Origin: CALBTQ01 sp036725605
GTDB lineage: Bacteria > Lernaellota > Lernaellaia > Lernaellales > Lernaellaceae
Reading direction: 5' to 3'
Length of the DNA: 64,000 bases
NCBI GenBank assembly: GCA_036725605.1
Contig: DAIMDW010000010.1
Location: 89,459 to 153,458 of the forward strand
Shown: positions 1 to 8,794 of the stretch, one piece after another
Position numbering within the stretch: position 1 is the stretch's first letter
Layout: every line of letters begins with the position of its first letter
Notes under the pieces: model-generated
Databases searched by the model: none
What the model saw: the letters and a program-made list of their open reading frames with translations, nothing else
Told to the model about the DNA's origin: nothing
Program-made: the position numbers and the translations under genes

Positions 1-2
1 GC

Positions 3-986
3 AACACGTCGATCGAACTGCCGCCGGTGACCATCGTCGGCGATCCCACCGGACGCCACAGCGACATTTACGACGCCTATGATTTATTCGAACGCGGCGA
101 CAAGGCCTTCGTCGTCGCCGATTGGCCGTTGGCCGAAAAGATCTATCGCCTGCTGCTGGACAAATACCCCGACAGCGACGTGGCGCCGTTGGCGCGTTAC
201 AACCTGGGGCTCGTGTACGAGCGCACCCAGCGCTGGACCGACGCGCTGCGCGTCTACGAGGGCTTCGGCGACGACCTGGGCAAGGACATTCGGCTGGAAG
301 AGGTGCGCATGCGCAAAGCCGTGTGCCTGGCGCGTTTGGCGCGACACCGGGAAGCGCAACAGCAGCTCGAAGCGATTCTGCATCAGTTCGGCGTGCCGCC
401 GCTGGAATTCAACGAGGCGCGCGCGCGCCTGGGCATCGCCTATTATCACGACGGCGACGAGATCCTCGCCGAGCATCATCTGCGCGCGGCGCTGGAAATC
501 TACGAGCGCAACGCCGAGCGCGGGGTGGTGCATGCGCGGGCCGCCTACGCCGAGGGTTATTTCGTGCTGGGCGAAATCCATTTCGCGCGCTTCCGCGGGA
601 TCGAGTTGAGCGGCAACGAGGAATCGATGGCGCGCGACCTGGGCGAAAAGGCCGACGCGTTCGTCGCGGCGCGCAACTGCTACACGCTGGCGATCCGCAC
701 CTACGAGCCCGAGTGGGTGGTCGCTTCGCTGTTTCGCATCGGCCTGGGCTACGAGCTGTTTTACGAAGCGGTTTTGGCCACGCCGATTCCCGAAGGTTTG
801 ACCGCCGCCGAACAAACGGAGTATCGTCGAAAACTGCGGGAAAAATTACAGCCGGTGCTCAAAAAGGCGCTGCAGGCTTACCGGCGCAACCTGGAGCTGG
901 CCGGCGATATGAAAGTCGATTCCGAGTATGTTCGGGAAACGAGGGAGCGATATGCAACGCTCAGCAAAAACGCGCAACAACCTTAG
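3..986 (+). CDS. TPR-repeat protein, 5' end cut by the window
   Basis: The reading frame is open to the left edge and reads ...NTSIELPPVTIVGDP before the first possible start (GTG at 27), so the true start lies upstream. The visible protein is almost entirely helical with repeated tetratricopeptide-like units: a unit with Y-R-L-L-L-D-K-Y-P and L-A-R-Y-N-L-G-L-V-Y-E near residues 35-70, then similar pairs to the C-terminus. Such proteins are protein-interaction scaffolds, often in the periplasm of diderms. The stop overlaps the next gene by about 35 bases, so the two are probably co-transcribed and translationally coupled. The exact partner or process cannot be read from the sequence. Confidence 0.8.
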   Translation, partial: NTSIELPPVTIVGDPTGRHSDIYDAYDLFERGDKAFVVADWPLAEKIYRLLLDKYPDSDVAPLARYNLGLVYERTQRWTDALRVYEGFGDDLGKDIRLEEVRMRKAVCLARLARHREAQQQLEAILHQFGVPPLEFNEARARLGIAYYHDGDEILAEHHLRAALEIYERNAERGVVHARAAYAEGYFVLGEIHFARFRGIELSGNEESMARDLGEKADAFVAARNCYTLAIRTYEPEWVVASLFRIGLGYELFYEAVLATPIPEGLTAAEQTEYRRKLREKLQPVLKKALQAYRRNLELAGDMKVDSEYVRETRERYATLSKNAQQP

Positions 987-1752
987 GGGATGGCTCGCCA
1001 CGCTGTCGGCGGCCGTGTTGACGCTCGTGGTCGTCGCCGTCGCCGGCGCGCAAGCCACGGTCGATTTCGCCGGGGAAAACCTCGAGTACGAATTCGGCTG
1101 GTCGGGCATCAGCGCGGCGACCGCGGAAATCCGCGTGCTGGCGGTTACCGAAGGCGGCGAGCCCTGCTACAAGGTGCAGGTCCGCATCAAGGGCAAACCG
1201 AAGCTCGACTGGATCTGGAAGGTGCGCGACGAAATCGAGGTCGTCACCACCGTCGCCGATTTGCGTTGCCAACGGTATCTGTTCAAGCAGCGCGAAAGTT
1301 CGTTCCACCTGGACACGGAAATCCGGCACGACAAGGCGCAGGGCCTGCTGCTGGGCTCGCGCACGCGTTTCCGCCAGGGCGAAGCGCAGCCGCTCAAGCC
1401 CAACCACGCGCCCGACGATCATTACGATCCGCTCAGCGCGTTGATTTTCGCCCGACGCGCGCCGCTGTCGCTGGGCAAGACCTACAAACTCAAGGCCTTC
1501 GACGGCAAACGCCGGCACGACCTGACCTACACGGTGATGGGCGAAGAGCACATCAAGATCGGCCTGGGTGAGTTCGACGCCTGGAAGATCTGGCCGCGCA
1601 TCGAGCGCTCGTCGGGCAAGGACGCCGAATCGAAAGTCAACAAGGTGCGCAAGGCGACGCTGTGGATCGACAAGCAGCCGCCGCACCATGTGTTGAAGGT
1701 TGAAACCGAAGCGTTCGTCGGTTCGATCTACGCCGAGTTGATCAAGAAGTAA
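952..1752 (+). CDS. DUF3108-like exported protein
   Basis: About 266 residues. The start at 952 is preferred over an in-frame ATG at 928 because GAGGGAG lies five bases before it. The N-terminus has basic residues and then a hydrophobic stretch ending at V-A-G-A-Q-A, a signal peptide cleavable after Ala. The mature part opens with F-A-G-E-N-L-E-Y-E-F-G-W and has the alternating beta pattern and spaced positions (D-D-H-Y-D-P-L-S-A-L, L-W-I-D-K-Q-P-P-H-H-V-L-K-V-E) typical of DUF3108 periplasmic proteins. That family is thought to form a beta-barrel-like fold, with no established enzymatic role. It overlaps the preceding TPR gene and converges with the membrane gene at 1742, sharing 11 bases tail to tail. 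Confidence 0.75.
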   Translation: MQRSAKTRNNLRGWLATLSAAVLTLVVVAVAGAQATVDFAGENLEYEFGWSGISAATAEIRVLAVTEGGEPCYKVQVRIKGKPKLDWIWKVRDEIEVVTTVADLRCQRYLFKQRESSFHLDTEIRHDKAQGLLLGSRTRFRQGEAQPLKPNHAPDDHYDPLSALIFARRAPLSLGKTYKLKAFDGKRRHDLTYTVMGEEHIKIGLGEFDAWKIWPRIERSSGKDAESKVNKVRKATLWIDKQPPHHVLKVETEAFVGSIYAELIKK

Positions 1753-2365
1753 GGCCCGCGCCCCGCCGCCACGCAAACAGCAGAACCATCGCCAGCCAAT
1801 ACGAAAAGAAAAGCTGCAACGCCAGAAAAGGCACGGGCAGCGTCAGGTCGGAGACCATCGCCAGCGCCGGCGCGAAGCAAAACAGGCGCGCCCAACGGTC
1901 GCCGCGCACGGCCCGCACGATCTCCGCGATAATCAATCCCGTCAGCAGCGCCACCAGCGCCAGCGTCAACGCACAGCCGTAGGGCGGCACGCTGTGGATG
2001 TCGAACGCCTGCTTGCCCGCCGCGCCGTACCACCAGGACGGTGTGGCGAAATGGAAAATCGACTGCCCGTATTGGCTCTCCTCGCACAGCCACACGAACA
2101 GGAAGATCGTCCAGAGCAGCCGCCGCACGAAGGTCGGCCGGCGCCACACGCGACGCAATAGCGCCAGCGAGGCGAAAAAACTCACCGCGACGAACAGCAG
2201 GTTGATTGTTTCGGCGAAGCCCTCTTCGGGCATGATCCACTGTTGATAGGCTTCCGCTTCGCGCGGGCCGAGGATATGCAAGACGACGACCAGGGCGATT
2301 GCGCCGCACACGACCAGCGCGTAATAAACGATCGCGCGCCGATCCGTCAGCGGCCGGTCGCTCAT
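1742..2365 (-). CDS. Small multi-pass membrane protein, EESQ-motif paralog A
   Basis: 207 residues with about five to six hydrophobic segments. It is a paralog of the gene immediately upstream (2362-3006). Both share P-E-[ED]-G-F-x-E-T-[IL]-N-L near residue 47 and E-E-S-Q-[YW]-G-Q-S-I-F-x-F-A-T-P-x-W-W near residue 95, followed by A-F-D-[IL]-H and Y-G-C. The conserved acidic and Trp/His residues sit at membrane boundaries, which suggests a functional site rather than simple structural conservation. I do not recognise a named family. The start overlaps the stop of the upstream paralog by four bases (ATGA), so the pair is translationally coupled. Confidence 0.75.
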   Translation of the reverse strand: MSDRPLTDRRAIVYYALVVCGAIALVVVLHILGPREAEAYQQWIMPEEGFAETINLLFVAVSFFASLALLRRVWRRPTFVRRLLWTIFLFVWLCEESQYGQSIFHFATPSWWYGAAGKQAFDIHSVPPYGCALTLALVALLTGLIIAEIVRAVRGDRWARLFCFAPALAMVSDLTLPVPFLALQLFFSYWLAMVLLFAWRRGAGLTS

Positions 2366-3006
2366 GGCGTGGGCTCGGCGAGGTGCGGTTGTGGTTCACG
2401 CTGCCAGGCCTCCAACGCGAAGTAGGCGGCCAGCACGAAGGAGATGAACAGTTGCCAGAGATAGTCGCGATCGGGCAGGAACGAGCCGGACAGCACGACC
2501 AGAAACGGGCCGACGCAAAACAGCCGCGACCATTTGTCGCCGCGCCAGGCGCGGATGAAACCGGTGAGAAACGCGATGCCGGTCGCCAGCGTCATGCCCA
2601 CTGAAAGAATACAGCCGTAGTTGACGACGGTGTGCAGATCGAAGGCGTTCTTGCCCGACATGCCCTCCCACCACCAGGGCGTGGCGAACTGGAAAATCGA
2701 CTGCCCCCATTGGCTCTCCTCGCCGAACCAGATGAAAAAATAGAGCAGCCAGAGAATGCGCCGGACGAAGGTTTTACGCCGCCAGAATTTTTTCAGCAGG
2801 TAAATCGCCAGGAAGAAATTCAAGGCGACGAACTCCAGGTTCAACGTTTCGCAGAAGCCGTCTTCCGGGCTCGCCCAATCGAGGAAGGCCGTGTTGTCGC
2901 TGGGAGCCTGCGCCCGAATCGAAACGATCAGCGCCGCGTAAACGCCGAGTACGACGGCGAAATAGAGATAGGTTTTCCAGTTGAAGCGCGGCGCGTCTTG
3001 GTTCAT
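2362..3006 (-). CDS. Small multi-pass membrane protein, EESQ-motif paralog B
   Basis: 214 residues and first gene of a two-gene tandem duplication with 1742-2365. It has a hydrophobic segment near residues 12-28, the shared S-P-E-D-G-F-C-E-T-L-N-L motif, a basic loop (K-K-F-W-R-R-K-T-F-V-R-R), the E-E-S-Q-W-G-Q-S-I-F-Q-F-A-T-P signature, and further membrane spans. No strong ribosome-binding site is seen before the ATG. The function is unknown. Two retained, coupled, divergent copies suggest the products may form a heteromer. Confidence 0.75.
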   Translation of the reverse strand: MNQDAPRFNWKTYLYFAVVLGVYAALIVSIRAQAPSDNTAFLDWASPEDGFCETLNLEFVALNFFLAIYLLKKFWRRKTFVRRILWLLYFFIWFGEESQWGQSIFQFATPWWWEGMSGKNAFDLHTVVNYGCILSVGMTLATGIAFLTGFIRAWRGDKWSRLFCVGPFLVVLSGSFLPDRDYLWQLFISFVLAAYFALEAWQREPQPHLAEPTP

Positions 3007-3037
3007 GTGGTGGGCGTATCACCAAAATATCCAAGAG

Positions 3038-3847
3038 TCAATCAAGTGATTTGTCTTTCAGCCAGGGAAGCGAGGAAAAGTGTGACTTGAGCAAAAACGG
3101 CAAATACGCCAGGCACAGGCCGGAAATAATATATTGCGGGGTCGACATTGTTTCCGAGGTAACGACGGGCGAAAGAGAGAGAATCAAAATAATTACACAG
3201 CACGCGATGTTCGCCAGGATGCCATAGGGCCGTTGACTGGTTGGCAAAATATGCTTTTTGACAAGGCCGGACGATGCGCCTTTGATCCGCCCGGTGACCT
3301 CCCAACCGAGCGAGGCCGGATCGGGGTGGGAAAAAAGGATTTTAAAAGCTTTGCCGTCCTTTCTTTCCAACGCCTCGTCTCCTTGAATATTAAAAACAAT
3401 TCTTGGAAATCCTTTTTCGTCCTTCATCTTTATCGGCTTGATATGCAGTTCCGGCCTGCTGGTGGTCAGTTCTTTTACTGCGAGAATCTCAACTTTTTCG
3501 GTGGCCGTCTGCGGATGGATCGGCGTCAGGGTTATCGGTTTTTCCTGCGAAATGTCTTTTGCGTCTATGTATTTATTTCCGGCATTCCAGATGATGAAAT
3601 TCATCGAATAAATGTTGGTCACTTCTTGTTTCCCGTAAAAAATTTTATGAGTTAACTTGTTATCGAGGATTTTTATTAATGATTTCGGCTCGTTGAGTAT
3701 GTAATAAGGACGCTTTCGCGAAATAGCTTTGATAGTTAATACAACGCCAATGATGGTTAATATAAGGCCTAGAATGCCTATTACGGAGTTTATCGATGAT
3801 GTGTATGTGGAAATCATCTCTACAATATCAGTAATAATCTTTTCCAT
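3038..3847 (-). CDS. Hypothetical membrane protein with soluble middle domain
   Basis: About 269 residues. The ATG at 3847 is chosen because GGGGA lies six bases upstream; a TTG at 3859 would add four residues. There is one membrane segment near residues 20-45 (I-G-I-L-G-L-I-L-T-I-I-G-V-V-L-T-I) and two near the C-terminus. The central 150 residues are soluble and beta-rich (N-F-I-I-W-N-A-G-N-K-Y-I-D-A). The base composition is clearly more AT-rich than the flanking genes, suggesting later acquisition. No family recognised. It stands alone, with the acyl-CoA synthetase upstream on the same strand. Confidence 0.65.
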   Translation of the reverse strand: MEKIITDIVEMISTYTSSINSVIGILGLILTIIGVVLTIKAISRKRPYYILNEPKSLIKILDNKLTHKIFYGKQEVTNIYSMNFIIWNAGNKYIDAKDISQEKPITLTPIHPQTATEKVEILAVKELTTSRPELHIKPIKMKDEKGFPRIVFNIQGDEALERKDGKAFKILFSHPDPASLGWEVTGRIKGASSGLVKKHILPTSQRPYGILANIACCVIILILSLSPVVTSETMSTPQYIISGLCLAYLPFLLKSHFSSLPWLKDKSLD

Positions 3848-3894
3848 AAAATTCCCCAATAAATTTAGAATAAATTAAACTACAGATCAGCTCG

Positions 3895-5715
3895 CTATTC
3901 AATATAAAAGCTATCAATGAGCTCCTTGTACTTCTCGTCGACGATCCGCCGTTTGACCTTCTGCGTGGCGGTCAGCTCGCCGTGATGTTCGTCGAAGACG
4001 TGGTCCATCACCGCAAAGCGTTTGATCGTCTCGAAGCGCGCCAGTTGCTCGTTCACGCGCTCGACGCTCTGCCGGTACAGCGCGGTTACGGCGGAGTGTT
4101 CGACCATCTCCTCGACCGGCTCGGTCGGCACGTCGTTGGCCTTGGCCCAGCGCACGAGTTCCTCGAAGTTGGGGCAGATCAGCGCGGCGAGGAACTTGCG
4201 CGCGTTGCCGATCACCACGACCTTTTCGATCAGCGGATCCATGTTGAACAGGTTTTCGATGCGCGTGGGCGCGATGTTCTTGCCGCCGCTGGTGACGATG
4301 ATTTCTTTCTTGCGGTCGGTGATGAACAGGTAACCGTCGTTGTCGAGGTGGCCGATGTCGCCGGTGTGCATCCAACCGTCGGACTCGATCGTTTCGGTGG
4401 TGTCGCCCGGCTTGTTCCAGTAGCCCTTCATCACCATCGGTCCGCGCACCATGATCTCGCCGTCGGGAGCGATCTTCACCTCGGCGTTGGGCAGCGCCGG
4501 ACCGACGCTGCCGAGTTTGTTTTTCCCCGGCCGGTTGACCGTGACCACCGGGCTGGTTTCGGTCAGACCGAAGCCCTGGTAGATGTCGATGCCCAGGCCC
4601 TGGAAGAACGTGACCAGCTCGGCGCTGATCGGTCCGCCGCCGGCGTAGGCCACGCGGATGTTCTCGAAGCCGGCCTGTTTGCGCACCTTGGACAGCACGC
4701 GATCGGCCAGGCGGTGTTTGAGGCGCATTTTCAGCGGCGGCTCTTTGCCGATGCTTGTGTACCGCTTGAACATCTCGCGCCCGACCGCATGCGCCTTGGC
4801 GAACAGCCCCTGCACGAAGGGCGGTTTTTGCGCGAGCGTCGAGGTGATTTTCAGGAACATTTTTTCGTACAGGCGCGGCACGCTGATAAGCACCGTCGGG
4901 CGCACGGCGGCCAGCGAGGCGCGCAGTTCCTCGGGGTCGATGCCCGAGGCCAGTGCGAGGGTGCCGCCCGCGTCGCCGCTGGCCAGCATGTCGCCGGTCA
5001 GGCCGAAGCTGTGACACAACGGAATGTGATTGAGCCACACGTCGTCGGCGTGATACGCGAAAATCTTGGTCACGACGCGCTGGCTGTCGAAGTTGGCGTT
5101 GGTCAGCATCACGCCCTTGGGTTCGCCGGTGGTGCCCGAGGTGTAAATGAGCACCGCGACGTCGTCGGGCTGTTGCGCGCTCATGCGCGCGTGCAGGGCG
5201 TCGAGATCGCGATGGGCCGCGCCGAGCGCGTACAGGTCGTCGTGACCGATGACCTCGTCGCTCGTTTTTTTGTAGGGATCCATGATGATCATTTTTTCCA
5301 GCGCGGGCAGTTGGTCCTTTTTGGCGATCACGCGGTCGCGGATCGTCGTGTCGCTGACGAAGGCGAAGCGCGCGCCGCTGTCGGCGAGGATCACCGCCAT
5401 GTCCTGCGCGGTGAGCGTCGGATAGACGGTGACCACCACGCCGCCGGCCAGCAGCGTGCCCCAGAAGCCGTCGAGCCAGCGCAGGCGGTTGGGGCCGATC
5501 ACCGCGACGCGTTCGCCCGGTTGCACGCCCAGCGCGAGCAGGCCGCAGGCGGCGTCTTCGACCATGCGCAACCGTTCGTTCCAGGTGTAAGGGTGAAACT
5601 CGCTCGTCTTGCGTCCGTCTTTCCAGGGGCACAGCAGCGAGACGCGTTCGCCGTGCTGGAGACTGCGATTGAGAAAGCTGCCGCACAACAGCCGGTCGGA
5701 GATCTGAAAGTCCAT
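3895..5715 (-). CDS. Long-chain fatty acid-CoA ligase (AMP-forming)
   Basis: About 606 residues, typical for FAA1/FadD15-type AMP-dependent synthetases. These activate fatty acids with ATP to acyl-adenylate and then form acyl-CoA at the inner membrane. The phosphate-binding loop Y-T-S-G-T-T-G-E-P-K-G-V is near residue 192. Further adenylation-domain motifs follow: G-F-G-L-T-E-T-S-P-V, the T-G-D-I-G-H-L-D hinge-side motif, and I-T-D-R-K-K-E-I-I-V-T-S-G-G-K-N-I-A-P with the downstream Lys region. The ATG at 5715 is preferred over an upstream TTG because GGAGG lies six bases before it. It lies downstream of the membrane-protein operon but about 100 bases away, so it may be a separate unit. Confidence 0.92.
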   Translation of the reverse strand: MDFQISDRLLCGSFLNRSLQHGERVSLLCPWKDGRKTSEFHPYTWNERLRMVEDAACGLLALGVQPGERVAVIGPNRLRWLDGFWGTLLAGGVVVTVYPTLTAQDMAVILADSGARFAFVSDTTIRDRVIAKKDQLPALEKMIIMDPYKKTSDEVIGHDDLYALGAAHRDLDALHARMSAQQPDDVAVLIYTSGTTGEPKGVMLTNANFDSQRVVTKIFAYHADDVWLNHIPLCHSFGLTGDMLASGDAGGTLALASGIDPEELRASLAAVRPTVLISVPRLYEKMFLKITSTLAQKPPFVQGLFAKAHAVGREMFKRYTSIGKEPPLKMRLKHRLADRVLSKVRKQAGFENIRVAYAGGGPISAELVTFFQGLGIDIYQGFGLTETSPVVTVNRPGKNKLGSVGPALPNAEVKIAPDGEIMVRGPMVMKGYWNKPGDTTETIESDGWMHTGDIGHLDNDGYLFITDRKKEIIVTSGGKNIAPTRIENLFNMDPLIEKVVVIGNARKFLAALICPNFEELVRWAKANDVPTEPVEEMVEHSAVTALYRQSVERVNEQLARFETIKRFAVMDHVFDEHHGELTATQKVKRRIVDEKYKELIDSFYIE

Positions 5716-5819
5716 GCGTGGCCTCCGCAAGCGTTTGATAATGCGCGTGGTGGATGTGTCGTGATGCGATGGTTCTTTATATCACAAGAGCGCCGGGCAA
5801 CGCGAACGACGGGGAATGT

Positions 5820-6599
5820 TCACCCGACCGCCGGCGGCTGCGTCGGGGCAAAGAAGGACTCAAGCTCTTCTTCGCTTTGACGAATCAGTAAATAGTAATC
5901 GATCAGGAAAATGGTCGTAATACAGCTTAAAAAGCCGGAGACGCCTTCGCAGATGATGCTCGGGATGGGCTGGATGTTTTGTGCGACAACACTGAATATA
6001 ATGCTTGGGAGACCGGCAATCGTCATGCCGATACAAAGTTGCAGTACGCAACCGTTGGTGTATTTCCAGGATTCGCTCAGGGCGTCGATCGGGCTCTCGG
6101 TCTCGAGCACTAGAATGATCGGGGCGAGAGTCAAGCGGGTAAAAAAGTAAACACCGAGCACAATCCAGACGAAAGTGAATGTCAGGAATAAAAATATAGC
6201 GTCTTCTAATAAGTACATTCCCAACCATAATATGGCGCCATACATTATGAAGGCCACTGCCGTAATGAGGCATAAGCCGATGTAGGAAAGAAAGGATTCC
6301 ATGGCTTTGGACAACGCGCCGGATATGGTGATGTATTGATTGTATTCCATTATGTGCCGCCAGATGATGATCATGGCGATTCCACAGAGGATAAGCCAGA
6401 GAAAGACGACCAATCCGCCGGGGATCAAAACCAATAGCGACAGTTCGCCAAACGGCAAGGACAGCAAATAAAACGCTCCGCCGCCGACTGCGGTAAGGAT
6501 TCCCATAACCAAGACGACTTTCAGATAGTAAACAAAGTGTCTAAAAAAAAAGCCGACCGAATTTTTAGCCGTACTCATTGCAATATCCCAGGCGATCAT
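5820..6599 (-). CDS. Multi-pass membrane protein, operon paralog 5
   Basis: About 259 residues with five to six hydrophobic segments. It belongs to a set of five paralogs at 5820-10654 that share R-x-x-L-A-P-x-x-L-V-x-E followed by D-A-L-x-x-S-W-x-x-T. Here this reads L-T-L-A-P-I-I-L-V-L-E-T-E-S-P-I-D-A-L-S-E-S-W-K-Y-T. That layout resembles the membrane domain of glycerophosphodiester phosphodiesterase-like, DUF975 and YciC families, whose biochemical role is poorly known. The start at 6599 has GGAGAG just upstream; an ATG at 6611 would add four residues. It is the last gene of the operon. Confidence 0.7.
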   Translation of the reverse strand: MIAWDIAMSTAKNSVGFFFRHFVYYLKVVLVMGILTAVGGGAFYLLSLPFGELSLLVLIPGGLVVFLWLILCGIAMIIIWRHIMEYNQYITISGALSKAMESFLSYIGLCLITAVAFIMYGAILWLGMYLLEDAIFLFLTFTFVWIVLGVYFFTRLTLAPIILVLETESPIDALSESWKYTNGCVLQLCIGMTIAGLPSIIFSVVAQNIQPIPSIICEGVSGFLSCITTIFLIDYYLLIRQSEEELESFFAPTQPPAVG

Positions 6600-6703
6600 G
6601 CTTCTCTCCATTCCATATCACGAGTTGCCTTGTCCGATTGTCCGCCCGGCTGGCACCAGGGGAAACTAGGTGCGATTATTGTTACCTGGATAATCTTAGC
6701 GTG

Positions 6704-7513
6704 TCAAACGGGAGGGGCGGAGGATACCGACTCCTGAGCGAGAAGCGATGAGTGCAATCGTCCCTGTAACCGCAGGTAATAGTGGATTAGAAAAATGAAG
6801 GGGAGAAAACCGAAAAACTTCAGGGCGACAAACAGCACGTTGCTGAACGCAGGGAATAGCGGATCGAGTAACAAGCCGAAAAAACCGACGAACGCCAAAA
6901 GAAAATCCACGACGATCAATCCGGCCAGCAATTTGAGCATGCGTCGCTTGGTGAAGGCCCAGGATTCGCGAATCGCACTTGGAAAATTGCCGCTGTTGAT
7001 CGTCAACAGCAATGGAGCCAAACAGGTTCGTAAGACGAAAACGACGCCGCCGATAATAATGATTGCGTATAATAATATTGTGAGCCCAATGAGCAACAAA
7101 GATTGTGTCTTGCCGAGCAGCGGCAGGTAACGCAAAAGCAAGTAAACAAGGGCGGCAATCATCGCGTAGACGAGGCCGAACAACAACAGAGCGCCCATAT
7201 TTTTAAAGGCGCGCCAGGCGGTCGGGCGGATCGCCGCATGGCGGCCGAACTCAAAATATTCCTGCCAGATGATGCTGAAAACGCTGAATCCATAGACCAG
7301 ATATGCGCCGATAACGCCATATAAGACGATATTCATTATGTGGCGGGACGATTTCGTCAACGGGTAATTCGGCGTCAATGCACAAATAATCAGGCCGACG
7401 GTCATGGGAAGTGCGATGAAGAGCAAAACGTATTTCAGGTAATAGACAATGTTTTTGAATAATAAAGAGATGGACGAAACCGCCGAATCGACCGCTTGGC
7501 TCCATTCATTCAT
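6704..7513 (-). CDS. Multi-pass membrane protein, operon paralog 4
   Basis: 269 residues, strongly hydrophobic with about six spans. It carries the shared signature as R-T-C-L-A-P-L-L-L-T-I-N, then A-I-R-E-S-W-A-F-T-K-R-R-M-L-K-L-L, where an amphipathic, basic segment leads into the next membrane helix. The start at 7513 follows GGAGG with a four-base spacer; a longer reading frame upstream has no such site. It is separated by about 50 bases from the upstream paralog and about 105 from the downstream one. Function unknown; likely an inner-membrane protein acting with its operon partners. Confidence 0.7.
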   Translation of the reverse strand: MNEWSQAVDSAVSSISLLFKNIVYYLKYVLLFIALPMTVGLIICALTPNYPLTKSSRHIMNIVLYGVIGAYLVYGFSVFSIIWQEYFEFGRHAAIRPTAWRAFKNMGALLLFGLVYAMIAALVYLLLRYLPLLGKTQSLLLIGLTILLYAIIIIGGVVFVLRTCLAPLLLTINSGNFPSAIRESWAFTKRRMLKLLAGLIVVDFLLAFVGFFGLLLDPLFPAFSNVLFVALKFFGFLPFIFLIHYYLRLQGRLHSSLLAQESVSSAPPV

Positions 7514-7562
7514 GGAGCCTCCGTTCCACAGGGAGCAGAAAGGTAAAATGTTGCGATTATCA

Positions 7563-8372
7563 TCACCTGGAAAATCTTTGTATGTCAAACGACGGGCGCG
7601 CCCATTCGCCCTCGTAGAACGCGACGAGGAACAGTTGAGGAATCAACACCGCCGCCGTGGAAATGGCTTCAATGGCGTAGCGCGATCCGTCGGGAAACAT
7701 AATGTGGCCGGCGTCGAGCAGCGCCGGCAAACCGTCGCAGAGGATCATCGGCGACACGGCGACAAGCAGCCCGAGGGCCGTCGCCCAGAAGCGTCCGGCG
7801 GTGAAACGCCAACTGCGCCGCAACGCCTCGATGAGGCCGACGCGCTCGACGACCAGAATGATCGTCGTGTAGGCCAGGCGCAAAAACAGGAAGAGGAAAA
7901 TCAGCATCGCCGCCGTGAAAGAAGCAGCGCTCCACCATGTTTCGGGCTCGAGTTCGATGACGTACAGAAAGCCGTAAGCAATCGCTTGCACAACCGCCAG
8001 CACCACGGCCACCGGCAGAACGTTGGCCGCCGCCTCGCGATACCCGTAAAACAGCGCGAGCTTGCTGTTGTCCACGATCAAGCTGCGGCCGGCAAGGATG
8101 AAAACCGCGTGCACCAGGCCGAGCGGCAAGGAACAAAGAATTAGCAGTATAATAAATAATGTCGGATTGGTGGCGTAGCTTCCGGACCAGTCGACGCGCA
8201 TCAGGTGTATTAAGCCGAACAGAAAGGGCATTGTCAGCAGCATCAACACAAAGGCGAAAATCACGAACTTCAGAAAGTGGAAAATCTTTACAACGAAAAG
8301 AACGATGGCGCTCAGCGCCGCTTTCATGCCGCGCGTGATCGTGCCGGGCCGGGGAGGATCTTGTTCCATCAT
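7563..8372 (-). CDS. Multi-pass membrane protein, operon paralog 3
   Basis: About 269 residues. The upstream extension of the reading frame overlaps the previous gene in another frame and lacks membrane character, so I place the start at one of three clustered ATGs (8378, 8372 or 8369). AGGA gives six-base spacing to 8372. It has a membrane segment near residues 20-50, then further spans, and the family motif as I-I-L-V-V-E-R-V-G-L-I-E-A-L-R-R-S-W-R-F-T. It follows the small membrane gene at 8381 by only eight bases, so the two are cotranscribed. Confidence 0.7.
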   Translation of the reverse strand: MMEQDPPRPGTITRGMKAALSAIVLFVVKIFHFLKFVIFAFVLMLLTMPFLFGLIHLMRVDWSGSYATNPTLFIILLILCSLPLGLVHAVFILAGRSLIVDNSKLALFYGYREAAANVLPVAVVLAVVQAIAYGFLYVIELEPETWWSAASFTAAMLIFLFLFLRLAYTTIILVVERVGLIEALRRSWRFTAGRFWATALGLLVAVSPMILCDGLPALLDAGHIMFPDGSRYAIEAISTAAVLIPQLFLVAFYEGEWARPSFDIQRFSR

Positions 8373-8380
8373 CTTCATTC

Positions 8381-8770
8381 CTATTCGTGTTCGTTGCGGG
8401 GAAAAAACGCCAGCGCCAAGGCCGCCAGCGGATAAACGATCGCCGGTCCGAAGATCGGCCAGAGCCAGCCGGTCGGCGCGGCGATCAGGTAATAAGCGAG
8501 GATGAACGCCTGCGCGACCGTGGCGACCACCACCCATACAAAAGTGGTCAGGCGCGCCAGGCGGGCGTCGGTCAACGTATAGATAAGCAGCCCGGCGTTC
8601 ACCACCAGCGCCAGATATCCGAACCAGGAAATGGCGTCGTAAACCACGACCGTCTGCGCCAATTCATAATGCCGTTTGAAATAGGCAAACAGCAGCCACT
8701 TGCGCGCCAGGGGCATCAGGTTCAGTGCGGCGAGCGTGACGTATAGAACGGCTTTTTCACCTGTACCCAA
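8381..8770 (-). CDS. Small four-span membrane protein
   Basis: 129 residues with about four predicted membrane helices and no family motif of its larger neighbours. The start is a TTG at 8770 with AGGA seven bases upstream; no in-frame ATG occurs before residue 19. Conserved-looking elements are A-I-S-W-F-G-Y-L-A-L-V-V-N and A-P-T-G-W-L-W-P-I-F-G-P-A. It sits inside the operon between two paralogs with short spacers (25 and 8 bases), so it is probably a small subunit or accessory membrane protein. Function unknown. Confidence 0.6.
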   Translation of the reverse strand: MGTGEKAVLYVTLAALNLMPLARKWLLFAYFKRHYELAQTVVVYDAISWFGYLALVVNAGLLIYTLTDARLARLTTFVWVVVATVAQAFILAYYLIAAPTGWLWPIFGPAIVYPLAALALAFFPRNEHE

Positions 8771-8794
8771 TGGATCATCCTTTCCGTCGCATCG

